A stretch of 64,000 nt of DNA from Cyanobacteria bacterium REEB459 (GTDB taxonomy: Bacteria; Cyanobacteriota; Cyanobacteriia; Phormidesmidales; Phormidesmidaceae), in NCBI GenBank assembly GCA_018970085.1, contig JAGWXD010000007.1, positions 21,715 to 85,714 on the forward strand. The letters are read 5' to 3'. Below, in pieces: positions 9,369 to 17,670 of the stretch (positions are counted from its first letter, which is position 1; each line of letters opens with the position of its first letter). The notes beneath the pieces were generated by a model. It saw nothing but the letters and a program-made list of their open reading frames with translations. It was not told where the DNA came from and did no database searches. A program made the translations under genes and the position numbers.

Positions 9369-11111
9369 TCAGGTCATCACTCCAGAGGATTGCCGCAGAG
9401 ACTTAGCCTGAGACAACAGTGACTCAGCAAAGGCCAGAGCCTCTTGATGGGTTGCTCCCCCTGCCAGTTGAGCGAGTTCTTCGCGCCGTTCTGGTCGAGA
9501 AAGGGTAGCGATGCGCACAACGGTCCGGACCGCGGCCTCTGCCCCAGCACTGGAGGCAGCTGGGGTCTGCTGCTTACCCACCCGCCAGTGGACATCTGCC
9601 AGGGCCGCCACCATCGGTTGGTGGGTAACACAAAGAACCTGATGACGACGACCCAGTTGCCAGAGTTTTTCGGCGATCGCCTGGGCCACCCGCCCCGACA
9701 CCCCCACATCAATTTCATCAAACACCAGGGTACCGACCCCCTCCTCCTGGGAAAAACAGGTTTTAAGGGCCAGTAGAAAACGGCTCATTTCTCCCCCAGA
9801 GGCGGTAGCCGCCAGGGGTTGGAGGGGTTCGCCGGGGTTGGGACTAAAGTAAAACTGGACCCGGTCTGCCCCGCTAGGACCAGGGGGCAGGGCCGCCAGT
9901 TGAACTTGAAACTGCACCCGGTCCATGGCCAGAGGTTTTAGCTCGGCAATCAGCCGCTCCTCCAGGGCTCGGGCACTGGCCTGGCGGAGCTGGCTAAGAC
10001 TGGCACAAAGGGCTTGGAGATCAGCCTGGCAGCGCTGGGCTTCGGTTTCCAGGGCAGCTATAGAGTGATCCTGGTCGCTCAGGGCAGCCAAATCGACCTC
10101 CAATTGATCCCGGTAGGTGATGAGTTCAAGGAGCGATCGCCCGTAGCGCCGCACCAGTCCCTTCAGATGTCGCAACCGCTCCTCTACCTGCTCTAAGCGT
10201 TCGGGGTCGGCCTCCACGCCAGCGGCATAGGTATTAATCCCCCGACCCGCTTCCTGAACCTGGGTGAGGGCCTCGCTGACCAGGGTTAAAATCGGCGTCA
10301 GGGCACTATCGTAGGCCTCCATAGCCCCTAAAATAGTTTCTACTTGACCGAGCAAATCGGCACAGGCTACTCCTCCATCGCCGTCATTTTCGTAAAGCAT
10401 CTGGTAAACCTGGTAGCTCTGTTGCTGCAGGTCCACGCTATGGGTGAGGCGATGCTGCTCCTGGATCAGCTGCTCTAACTCCAGGGGATCCTCCAGGCGA
10501 GCCTGACTCAGTTCTTCGTAGTGGCGTTGCCAGAGGTCCAGGTTGTGTCGCCGTTCCTGTTCTAGCTGCTGGCGTTGCTGCAACCGTTTCTGGGCTTCAC
10601 TGGCTGCCTGATAGGCCTGGACTACTTGCTGTCGCAGGCTCAGCAGGGGGGCACCGCCAAAGCCATCCAACCAGTCCCGCTGGCGATCTCCAGAACCCAC
10701 CTGTAGAGTCTGGCCCTGGGCAGTAATTTCCACTAAACGCTGACGCAGAGCCTCTAACTGTAAGCGGGTGATGGGGCGATCGTTAAGAAAGCAGCGGCTA
10801 CGCACCGAGGCCTTAGCTAGACTGATTTCTCGTTTACAGACCAGGCTCCCCCCAGGATCGGGTAGGTTTTGCTGCTCCAACCAGGTGAGCAATTCAGAGG
10901 TGATGGTAAAGTGGGCCTCCAGGCAGGCCTTACTAGCCCCAGAGCGGACCAGTCGGGGGCTAACCTTGCCCCCCAGGACCGCATCCAGGGCGTCAAGAAT
11001 AATCGATTTACCCGCTCCAGTTTCTCCAGTGAGTACGGTCAACCCCTGGTCCAGTTGCAGTTCAAGGCAGTCAATCAGAGCAAAGTTCTCGATCCGCAAG
11101 GCCGTTAGCAT
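9369..11111 (-). CDS. recN: DNA repair protein RecN
   Basis: A 580-residue SMC-like ATPase of double-strand break repair. Walker A is GETGAGKS (29-36) directly after the N-terminal MLTALRIENFALIDCLELQL; the middle (about 150-370) is glutamine- and leucine-rich coiled coil; the C-terminal half has ASGGEMSRFLLALK (signature) and TLVFDEIDVGVSG (Walker B), with the RecN-typical VTHQP. The start at 11111 matches the family N-terminus; a 30-codon upstream extension in the same frame (to 11201) is unrelated sequence. It is divergent from the ABC1-type kinase gene, with 182 nt between starts. Confidence 0.93.
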   Translation of the reverse strand: MLTALRIENFALIDCLELQLDQGLTVLTGETGAGKSIILDALDAVLGGKVSPRLVRSGASKACLEAHFTITSELLTWLEQQNLPDPGGSLVCKREISLAKASVRSRCFLNDRPITRLQLEALRQRLVEITAQGQTLQVGSGDRQRDWLDGFGGAPLLSLRQQVVQAYQAASEAQKRLQQRQQLEQERRHNLDLWQRHYEELSQARLEDPLELEQLIQEQHRLTHSVDLQQQSYQVYQMLYENDGDGGVACADLLGQVETILGAMEAYDSALTPILTLVSEALTQVQEAGRGINTYAAGVEADPERLEQVEERLRHLKGLVRRYGRSLLELITYRDQLEVDLAALSDQDHSIAALETEAQRCQADLQALCASLSQLRQASARALEERLIAELKPLAMDRVQFQVQLAALPPGPSGADRVQFYFSPNPGEPLQPLAATASGGEMSRFLLALKTCFSQEEGVGTLVFDEIDVGVSGRVAQAIAEKLWQLGRRHQVLCVTHQPMVAALADVHWRVGKQQTPAASSAGAEAAVRTVVRIATLSRPERREELAQLAGGATHQEALAFAESLLSQAKSLRQSSGVMT

Positions 11112-11236
11112 AGGAATAGGCTCTAACCAGAGCGGGCTGAGGGAGCGATGGGAGCAAGGCCCCCGGGCTGATTTTAGTACAGACGCACAGAAATTATCCA
11201 CAAGTCACTCAGGCGATACCTCAGACTGGAACCCCC

Positions 11237-11262
11237 TCCCGTTACAATATCCCGTTACAATA
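11237..11262. repeat. Perfect 13-bp tandem duplication
   Basis: TCCCGTTACAATA occurs twice head to tail, ending about 30 nt before the start of the kinase gene at 11294, in its probable promoter. One of several two-copy tandem duplications in spacers of this window. Confidence 0.9.
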
Positions 11263-11293
11263 ATTTACAGGATTACGTTTTCTGAACTTAAGC

Positions 11294-13285
11294 ATGGTGG
11301 CTAACTTGGTAGCAGATGTCAGACAATCCATTGATACCGGTTTGGACTCCGCAGTGATTACCGTTAGCAGCGAAGTGGTAGCACCATCAGAGCCCAGCCT
11401 GCCCCAATTGCCTCAGCAGCGACGCCAGGACCCCTTCGAAGACATGGGCTACGACCCGACGGCGATCTCCGCCCATTACCGTAGTCGCCCTCTGCAGGTG
11501 ATTGCTCGCCTGTTCGCCATCTGCTTTCCTCTGATGGGATTTTACTGCCAACTCTGGCTCGATCAACGCCTGGGTAGAACCACCCATCAACAGCAGCGAG
11601 CCCTGCAACTGCGACAACTACTCACTAACCTGGGGCCGGCCTACATCAAAATTGGTCAGGCCCTGTCCACCCGTCCTGATCTGGTGCCGCCTCTGTACCT
11701 GGAAGAATTAACCCGTTTACAGGACCAGTTGCCCCCCTTCTCTAACGATCTGGCTTTCCACTTTATTGAAGTAGAGCTGGGGGCATCCCCCGCTGAAATC
11801 TACGCCGAGCTGTCGGATCATCCCGTGGCGGCTGCTTCCCTGGGCCAGGTGTACAAAGGTAAACTCAAAACCGGTGAAACGGTGGCGGTTAAGGTGCAAC
11901 GCCCCGGTCTGGCTAATTTAATTGCCCTCGATCTCTACATTTTGAGAGGGCTGGCGGCCTTTGCTAACCGCCATATTGGCCGCATTCGTAGCGACCTGGT
12001 GGCAATTATGGATGAGTTTGGCGAGCGCATCTTTGAGGAAATGGACTATACCCAGGAAGGGCGAAATGCCCAGCGCTTTGCCGATCTCTACGGCCATAAT
12101 CCCGATATTTACGTGCCCCATATCTATCCCCAATATACGGCCCGACGAGTGCTGACTATGGAGTGGATTGAGGGCATTAAACTAACTCGCCTGGAGGATC
12201 TCAATCGGCTGGGCATCGATGCCACCCAACTGATTGAGGTAGGGGTGCAATGCTCCCTTCGACAATTGTTAGAGCATGGCTTTTTCCATGCCGATCCCCA
12301 CCCCGGTAACCTGTTGGCCATGGCAGATGGTCGTCTTGCCTACCTGGACTTTGGCATGATGAGTCAAGTTAAACCGCAGCAGCGCTACGGCTTAATTGAG
12401 GCGATCGTGCATATGGTTAACCGAGATTTTGAGGGGTTAGCCAATGACTATGTGAAGCTAGAGTTTCTCACCCCCGATACCGATTTGAGTCCGATTATTC
12501 CGGCTCTGGCAGAGGTGTTTAATAATGTGTTGGGGGCTAGTGTCGCTGAACTCAACTTTAAGAGTATTACCGACGAGTTTTCTGCGCTGATGTACGAGTA
12601 TCCCTTTCGAGTACCCGCCTACTATGCCCTGATTATCAGGTCCCTGGTTACTCTAGAGGGCATTGCCATTAATGTAGACCCTAACTTTAAGGTGCTGAGC
12701 AAGGCTTACCCCTACGTCGCTAAGCGGCTACTTACCGATCCAGCTCCCCAATTGCGATCCTCCCTGCAGGATTTATTATTCAAAAATGGAAGCTTTCGCT
12801 GGAATCGGCTCGAAAACCTCCTGCGTAATGCTCGAGACAATAGTGATTACGACCTAGACCAGGTGCTGGATCAAACCCTGGAGTTTATATTTTCTGATCG
12901 CGGTCTATTTTTGCGAGATCGCATTGTTTCAGAACTGGTCAATAGCCTCGACCACCTGGGCCAGAATACTCTGCGTTCAGCTACTAGCTGGTTTCAGAAT
13001 GATCTAGGACCGCGCAGCGACGAGCCTATCACCCCTGGTAGCGACCTGACCCACCTGATTAGAATTCTAACTATCATTAAAGATACCCCGGGATTCGATG
13101 GCCTCAAGCTAGCCAGTCGCCTACCGCCCCTTTTGTTTAAACCAGAAACCCAAACTATGGGACAACAGGTACTCTCAGGGCTAGTTCAACGGGGTCTGGC
13201 CCGGCTGATTCGCACCGTGCTGATGGCAGAAGGCTCCATACCTGTGAGGCGTCTGCCAGCGCCTATCCCAGCACTTAATCTCTGA
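11294..13285 (+). CDS. ABC1/AarF/UbiB family atypical kinase
   Basis: A 663-residue protein of the ABC1 kinase-like family. The diagnostic KxGQ motif is seen in YIKIGQALSTRPDLVPPLYL; the ASLGQVYKG A-rich loop and VAVKVQRPG (ATP-binding lysine) follow, with FFHADPHPGN (catalytic-loop equivalent) and AYLDFGMM (DFG-like). A hydrophobic segment around IARLFAICFPLMGFYCQLW may contact the membrane. In cyanobacteria and plastids such proteins affect prenylquinone metabolism and photoprotection; which of the several paralogues this is cannot be decided here. ATG at 11294 is used. A strong bidirectional terminator follows the stop. The 13-bp tandem duplication sits just upstream. Confidence 0.88.
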   Translation: MVANLVADVRQSIDTGLDSAVITVSSEVVAPSEPSLPQLPQQRRQDPFEDMGYDPTAISAHYRSRPLQVIARLFAICFPLMGFYCQLWLDQRLGRTTHQQQRALQLRQLLTNLGPAYIKIGQALSTRPDLVPPLYLEELTRLQDQLPPFSNDLAFHFIEVELGASPAEIYAELSDHPVAAASLGQVYKGKLKTGETVAVKVQRPGLANLIALDLYILRGLAAFANRHIGRIRSDLVAIMDEFGERIFEEMDYTQEGRNAQRFADLYGHNPDIYVPHIYPQYTARRVLTMEWIEGIKLTRLEDLNRLGIDATQLIEVGVQCSLRQLLEHGFFHADPHPGNLLAMADGRLAYLDFGMMSQVKPQQRYGLIEAIVHMVNRDFEGLANDYVKLEFLTPDTDLSPIIPALAEVFNNVLGASVAELNFKSITDEFSALMYEYPFRVPAYYALIIRSLVTLEGIAINVDPNFKVLSKAYPYVAKRLLTDPAPQLRSSLQDLLFKNGSFRWNRLENLLRNARDNSDYDLDQVLDQTLEFIFSDRGLFLRDRIVSELVNSLDHLGQNTLRSATSWFQNDLGPRSDEPITPGSDLTHLIRILTIIKDTPGFDGLKLASRLPPLLFKPETQTMGQQVLSGLVQRGLARLIRTVLMAEGSIPVRRLPAPIPALNL

Positions 13286-13304
13286 CACTGGCGCTGAAAC
13301 CGAT

Positions 13305-13346
13305 AAAAAGCCCTCTGGTGGAAAACCTATCACCAGAGGGCTTTTT
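13305..13346. terminator. Bidirectional rho-independent terminator
   Basis: A perfect 16-bp stem (arms 13305-13320 and 13331-13346, starting AAAAAGCCCTCTGG) with a 10-nt loop. The arms begin with five A and end with five T, so it terminates both the kinase gene (+) and rplL (-), which converge here. Confidence 0.93.
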
Positions 13347-13365
13347 GTCAACGGTAGGAGATCGC

Positions 13366-13776
13366 CTACTTCACAGCCACCTTAGCACCAGCCTCCTCCA
13401 GTTCCTTCTTGGCAGCCTCAGCATCATCCTTGGCCACTCCTTCCTTAACGGGCTTGGGGGCAGCTTCGACTAATTCCTTAGCTTCCTTCAGCCCCAGACC
13501 CGTCAAACTACGGACCACCTTAAGGACAGCGATCTTCTTATCGGCAGGGACATCTTCGAGAATGACGTCGAATTCAGTTTTCTCTTCCTCCGGTTCGGCC
13601 GCAGCACCACCGCCAGCTCCGGGCATCAGACCCGGAGCCATCATCATCATGCCACCACCACCAGCGGCAGAGGCATCTACGCCAAAGGCTTCTTCAATTT
13701 GTTTGACCAGCTCAGACGCTTCTAACAAAGACAATGACTTGAGCTGTTCAAGAATTTCATCGGTTTTAGCAGACAT
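13366..13776 (-). CDS. rplL: 50S ribosomal protein L7/L12
   Basis: A 136-residue stalk protein. The N-terminal dimerisation domain ([20 protein letters not shown]), a flexible hinge rich in G, M and A (about residues 37-60, with a [11 protein letters not shown] run), and the C-terminal factor-binding domain ([40 protein letters not shown]) are all present. It recruits elongation factors to the ribosome. Last gene of the rpl operon, ending at the shared bidirectional terminator; rplJ lies 75 nt upstream. The hinge is somewhat longer and more methionine-rich than usual in bacteria. Confidence 0.97.
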   Translation of the reverse strand: MSAKTDEILEQLKSLSLLEASELVKQIEEAFGVDASAAGGGGMMMMAPGLMPGAGGGAAAEPEEEKTEFDVILEDVPADKKIAVLKVVRSLTGLGLKEAKELVEAAPKPVKEGVAKDDAEAAKKELEEAGAKVAVK

Positions 13777-13851
13777 GGCTTAATCCTTAAGTTGGGGAAT
13801 AAATTAACAAAACAAACTCAATCAGTTGAACACCAGGGTCGTCATAGCAGC

Positions 13852-14418
13852 CTAAGCTGCATCAGCCCCCTGTTCGGAGACGGCTTTAATCGCCCGGGAC
13901 AAAGAAGCAGGGACCTCTTTAATACCCACTGCCAGTTGAGTCGGCACCGCATTGATACCTGCTGCCACTCGAGTCGGCACCGCCTTGATCGCCCCGGCCA
14001 GACGAGCCATCAGCTCTTCCCTGGAAGGCAATTCGGTAATTGCCTTAACCTGGTCTTCGTTGAGAGCCTGGCCTTCCATCACTCCACCCCGCAGGATGGT
14101 CTTTTTAGAATCTTTCTGGAAAGCCTGGTATTCCTTAATGGCCCCTCCCAGGTCTTCTTCCACCAGCACAAAGGCCGAGGTTCCCTGCAGAAACTCGGTC
14201 ATCGGTTGCCAGGCCTGATCACCCTCAATGGCAATCCGCATCAGGGTGTTCTTGGTGATCTTACACACAGCCCCCTTGGGGCGCAGGCGGTTACGCAGGT
14301 CGGTAATTTCAGCTACGGTCAAGCCCTGATAATCAATTACCAGGGCTAACTGGGTTTGCTTCAAAAGGGCTTGAAGTTCCCCCACAATCGCCTGTTTATT
14401 CTCTAGGGTTCTCCCCAT
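13852..14418 (-). CDS. rplJ: 50S ribosomal protein L10
   Basis: A 188-residue L10 protein that anchors L7/L12 dimers to the stalk base. N-terminal MGRTLENKQAIVGELQALL and VIDYQGLTVAEITDLRNRLR are family-typical; the C-terminal helices that bind L7/L12 are alanine-rich with an AIKAVP/GI(N/K)(A/E)VP repeat (about 140-180). It is preceded by AGGAGG and by a 287-nt leader containing a strong terminator-like hairpin, which suggests transcription attenuation with L10 autoregulation as known in other bacteria. Confidence 0.96.
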   Translation of the reverse strand: MGRTLENKQAIVGELQALLKQTQLALVIDYQGLTVAEITDLRNRLRPKGAVCKITKNTLMRIAIEGDQAWQPMTEFLQGTSAFVLVEEDLGGAIKEYQAFQKDSKKTILRGGVMEGQALNEDQVKAITELPSREELMARLAGAIKAVPTRVAAGINAVPTQLAVGIKEVPASLSRAIKAVSEQGADAA

Positions 14419-14479
14419 ATCAATCTCACCTCCTTGTTAGCGGGGATAGAAAACATTTGACTTACCCGGTCTCAGCCTG

Positions 14480-14510
14480 AAAAAACAAAACCCCGGCAGC
14501 AGAGCCGGGG
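14480..14510 (-). terminator. Terminator-like hairpin between rplA and rplJ (probable L10-leader attenuator)
   Basis: On the minus strand CCCCGGC and GCCGGGG (7 bp, 6-nt loop, 14491-14510) are followed by TTTTGTTTTTT. It lies 61 nt before the rplJ start and 195 nt after the rplA stop. The position fits an attenuator within the L10 leader (14419-14705), a known regulatory RNA upstream of rplJL in many bacteria. It may also partly terminate the rplKA transcript. The regulatory role is inferred. Confidence 0.75.
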
Positions 14511-14705
14511 TAAGAGCGAAGAAAGGCGCCCTAACAAAATGAGGACAACCTATCAGCCACCCAACCTCGGCAGGACTTATGCATTTTTAACTATGCACCT
14601 GCTGTCTACAGTCGTTTATGCAGTTGTGAAACGCTTAAAATCGATAGATAGATTTCTCCGGGTGTAATCTTAAACTGGTTTGAAACTCTGCTGTAGAGGG
14701 CATCC

Positions 14706-15422
14706 CTACAGATCGTCTACCAACTTGAGGTCTCGTAGGGCACTAACATCAAGGCGAATCGCTGGACCCATGGTGGCAGAAACCGCAACTGTACGCCAGT
14801 AACGACCCTTGGCCCCTGATGGACGATTGCGATCAATACATTCTTGCAGTGCCTTTAAATTGGCCAGCAAATCTTCGACAGCAAAACCAGCCTTGCCAAA
14901 CATAACATGAACAATGCCGGTTTTGTCAGCCCGAAACTCTAATTTACCAGCTTTAAATTCAGCGATCGCCTGGGGCAGGTCAAAGGTTACAGTTCCCCCC
15001 TTGGGAGAAGGCATCAAACCACGGGGACCCAACTGACGACCCAGCTTTGCCACCTGAGGCATAACATCAGGGGTAGCAATCAGGATATCAAAGTCCATCA
15101 TGCCCTTTTGAATTTCATCAATTAACTCTTCTGAGCCCACCAGATCAGCCCCGGCAGCGGTCGCCTCGGCCACCTTTTCGCCTTTAGCAATCACCGCCAC
15201 CCGAATGGTTTGCCCCGTTCCTTTGGGCAAAATCACCGTAGTCCGCAATTGCTGATCGGTATACTTAGGATCAATACCCAAGCGAATATGGGCCTCAGCC
15301 GATTCTGGAAACTTAGCGGTCGCAGTTTCCCTCAATAAATTCAAGGCTTCCAGGGGTTCGTATAGGCGGTCCTCCACCTTTGCCTGGGCAGCTTGTAGTC
15401 GTTTTGAAACGTTCCTAGTCAT
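14706..15422 (-). CDS. rplA: 50S ribosomal protein L1
   Basis: A 238-residue L1 protein of the L1 stalk, which helps release tRNA from the E site. Family blocks are visible: [40 protein letters not shown] followed by SPKGGTV, and [17 protein letters not shown] at 15422 after GAGGAG. It lies 143 nt downstream of rplK; the leader before it may hold the rRNA-mimic site used for L1 autoregulation, which I could not define. Confidence 0.97.
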   Translation of the reverse strand: MTRNVSKRLQAAQAKVEDRLYEPLEALNLLRETATAKFPESAEAHIRLGIDPKYTDQQLRTTVILPKGTGQTIRVAVIAKGEKVAEATAAGADLVGSEELIDEIQKGMMDFDILIATPDVMPQVAKLGRQLGPRGLMPSPKGGTVTFDLPQAIAEFKAGKLEFRADKTGIVHVMFGKAGFAVEDLLANLKALQECIDRNRPSGAKGRYWRTVAVSATMGPAIRLDVSALRDLKLVDDL

Positions 15423-15565
15423 TTTTTCTCCTCGGGGTAATAGCGAAGCTAAGCCTCTTCCCCAAACGTGAATGGTTTACAAAAAAACTTTAATTCGAGC
15501 ATTAAAGTTAGCTAATCGGTGCAGCCCTGTAGCTCCCTAACCAGTCTAGCGGATTATTCCAACCC

Positions 15566-15991
15566 TTAGTCTGCAATAGTCACCCCCATATTACGAGCTG
15601 TTCCTTCCACTATTCGCATGGCCGCCTCAACATCGTTGGCGTTGAGATCGGGCAGCTTGGTTTCAGCAATCTCTCGTAATTGGGAGCGAGTGATAGAACC
15701 CACTTTTTTAGACTTAGGTTCCCCCGATCCAGTTTCAATACCAGCCGCCTTCTTAATCAGCACTGAAGCAGGGGGTGTCTTGAGAATAAAGGTAAAACTA
15801 CGGTCTTCAAAAACAGAGATTTCCACTGGCACCACCAGGCCAACCTTATCCTGGGTGCGGGCGTTATACTCCTTACAAAAGGCCATAATATTGACCCCAT
15901 GCTGGCCCAGGGCCGGCCCAATCGGCGGAGCAGGGTTAGCCTTACCAGCAGGAATTGCCAGCTTAATCAATGCAACAACTTTTTTGGCCAT
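15566..15991 (-). CDS. rplK: 50S ribosomal protein L11
   Basis: A 141-residue protein of the GTPase-associated centre. [40 protein letters not shown] and the C-terminal RNA-binding domain ([29 protein letters not shown]) match the family over full length. It starts 3 nt after the nusG stop, so the two are translationally linked. Confidence 0.97.
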   Translation of the reverse strand: MAKKVVALIKLAIPAGKANPAPPIGPALGQHGVNIMAFCKEYNARTQDKVGLVVPVEISVFEDRSFTFILKTPPASVLIKKAAGIETGSGEPKSKKVGSITRSQLREIAETKLPDLNANDVEAAMRIVEGTARNMGVTIAD

Positions 15992-15994
15992 TAT

Positions 15995-16687
15995 CTAACT
16001 CTCTTTTTCCACTTGATTAAATTCCAATTCCACGGGGGTGTCTCGCCCAAAAATTGATAACAGGGCTTTGAGTTTACTCCGTTCTGGGCTAACTTCTACC
16101 ACCTCGCCTTCAAAATCTTTAAAGGGACCCGATAGCACCGTAATTTTATCCCCTGGGGCCATATCAATTTTGACCACAGGTTTTTGTTCTTCGGTACGCT
16201 TAAAGATGCGCTTAACCTCGCCAGGACTGAGGGGCATAGGTTTGACGTGACCCCGTCCCCGACCATAGGCTCGTCGTTGTTCAGCACCTACAAAATTAAT
16301 CACATGGGGGGTATTTTTTACCACAGACCAGGTTTCATCGTCCATGTACATTTTCACTAGCACATAGCCTGGAAAAACCTTTTCTTCTATGTTTTGCCGA
16401 CTGCCGTCCTTACGCAGCTTAATAGCGGGGGTTTGGGGAATCTCAATCTGAAAGATACGATTAATAACATCCAGGGTGCCCGACCGCTGTTCTAGATCCA
16501 GTTTGACTCGTTTCTCGCAACCCGATGCCACCTGTACGGCATACCAGTGAGCTCGACGCTGAAAGAAACCGGCAGCCTGGTCCTCATTGTCTGGGACCAC
16601 CGTCTCGAGCGTCTGGTCAAGATCTCCATCTCCAGAAGGGTCAGAGGCAGCTGTATCCTCTCCAAAATTATCAACGCTCACCACCAT
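15995..16687 (-). CDS. nusG: Transcription termination/antitermination protein NusG
   Basis: A 230-residue NusG. After an acidic N-terminal extension (about 40 residues, rich in D, E, S) comes the NGN domain (HWYAVQVASGCEKRVKLDLE, FPGYVLVKMYMDDETW, VINFVGAEQRRA) and a C-terminal KOW domain (APGDKITVLSGPFKDFEGEV). It couples RNA polymerase to Rho or the ribosome. The ATG at 16685-16687 is chosen because it overlaps the secE stop as TAATG; a longer reading from 16711 would overlap secE by 25 nt. Acidic N-terminal extensions are common in cyanobacterial NusG. Confidence 0.94.
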   Translation of the reverse strand: MVVSVDNFGEDTAASDPSGDGDLDQTLETVVPDNEDQAAGFFQRRAHWYAVQVASGCEKRVKLDLEQRSGTLDVINRIFQIEIPQTPAIKLRKDGSRQNIEEKVFPGYVLVKMYMDDETWSVVKNTPHVINFVGAEQRRAYGRGRGHVKPMPLSPGEVKRIFKRTEEQKPVVKIDMAPGDKITVLSGPFKDFEGEVVEVSPERSKLKALLSIFGRDTPVELEFNQVEKES

Positions 16688-16962
16688 TAGAACACCTGCC
16701 TTGAAACCCATCCAAACAGTTGATCGACCAGATAAATAAGAATCGTAGACAGGCTCACCATCAGAATCACTGCCAGGGACTCACTGATAAGTTGCTGACG
16801 ACCAGGCCACACAACCTTACCCAGCTCTTCTCTGGTTTCCTGCAAAAAAGTACCTGGGTTAAACCCGTCACCGGTCTCCTTGACTTCTATAGCCTTGCGA
16901 GTAGGCTCGGCAATCCCATCTTTTTTAGCCACTGGTTTAGCTCCTGCTGAACTGGAGTGCAT
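16687..16962 (-). CDS. secE: Preprotein translocase subunit SecE
   Basis: A 91-residue single-span SecE. A hydrophilic N-terminus is followed by the amphipathic conserved segment FLQETREELGKVVWPGRQQL and one transmembrane helix (about residues 63-84, LAVILMVSLSTILIYLVDQL). It stabilises SecY in the plasma and thylakoid membranes. Its stop overlaps the nusG start by one base, the usual secE-nusG coupling. Confidence 0.95.
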   Translation of the reverse strand: MHSSSAGAKPVAKKDGIAEPTRKAIEVKETGDGFNPGTFLQETREELGKVVWPGRQQLISESLAVILMVSLSTILIYLVDQLFGWVSRQVF

Positions 16963-17091
16963 ACCCTGGGGGTATTGACCTGATAAATAGGCTGCCCAAC
17001 TACGATGGAGACAGGGCTAGCCACCCTACAACAGTAGCTTAGAACCAAAAAACTGGAAATAAGCCCCTGGGGGTGGCTAGCATCGGCTCAG

Positions 17092-17164
17092 CGCGCCCTG
17101 GAGGACTCGAACCCCCGACATCGGGTTTTGGAGACCCGCGTTCTACCAACTGAACTAAGGACGC
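17092..17164 (-). tRNA. trnW: tRNA-Trp (CCA anticodon)
   Basis: Minus-strand sequence folds as a standard cloverleaf of 73 nt: acceptor GCGTCCT pairs with AGGGCGC, the D arm has AGTTCAGTTGGTAGA, the anticodon loop is CTCCAAA with CCA, and the T arm has GGTTCGAGTCC. The 3' CCA is not encoded. Position between rplS and secE is conserved in cyanobacteria. Confidence 0.96.
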
Positions 17165-17220
17165 CTGGGATCGTAATTGCACAGCGAACTAACTGAGTAA
17201 GAACCCGGTATATACCCAGT

Positions 17221-17586
17221 TTACTTGATCGGACGATCGAATCGCTGCTTTAGGCGAGTTGCCTTACCGACTCGATCGCGCAGGTAGTAAAGCTTAGCCC
17301 GACGAGCCTTACCACGCCTGAGCACAGTGATATCAGCAACCTTGGGAGCATGGAGCAGAAATACCCGCTCTACCCCAACCCCTTGAAAAATTTTGCGAAC
17401 CGTGATGGTCCGATTGATACCGCCATGGCGCATAGCTATGACCGTACCCTCGTAGGGCTGAATCCGCTCCTTTCCACCTTCCTGAATACGTACGCCAACA
17501 CGAATGGTGTCGCCCACATAAATATCAGGCAGGTCTTGTTTTAAGTGTTCCGCCTCAATGGAGCGGATAATCTGTTCTGCGTTCAT
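17221..17586 (-). CDS. rplS: 50S ribosomal protein L19
   Basis: A 121-residue protein at the 30S-50S interface. [40 protein letters not shown] and [20 protein letters not shown] are family-defining. The ATG at 17586 ([16 protein letters not shown]) is the usual N-terminus; 19 upstream in-frame codons to 17643 are not L19-like. It heads the rplS-trnW-secE-nusG-rpl block on the minus strand. Confidence 0.96.
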   Translation of the reverse strand: MNAEQIIRSIEAEHLKQDLPDIYVGDTIRVGVRIQEGGKERIQPYEGTVIAMRHGGINRTITVRKIFQGVGVERVFLLHAPKVADITVLRRGKARRAKLYYLRDRVGKATRLKQRFDRPIK

Positions 17587-17670
17587 AGAACCTGCAAATG
17601 TGCACGGTCTTTGATTATAGGTGATCGATCTAGACAAACACAAGAGTTGGCGGCCAGAGGCGGGGGCTTT

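Noticed and set aside
10768..11304. 178-codon plus-strand frame across the recN start
   Set aside because: Antisense to the RecN Walker A region; it crosses the divergent promoter and overlaps the kinase gene start.
13792..14349. 185-codon plus-strand frame across rplJ
   Set aside because: It is antisense to rplJ, with His/Pro/Gln-rich translation typical of a mirror frame; rplJ is certain.
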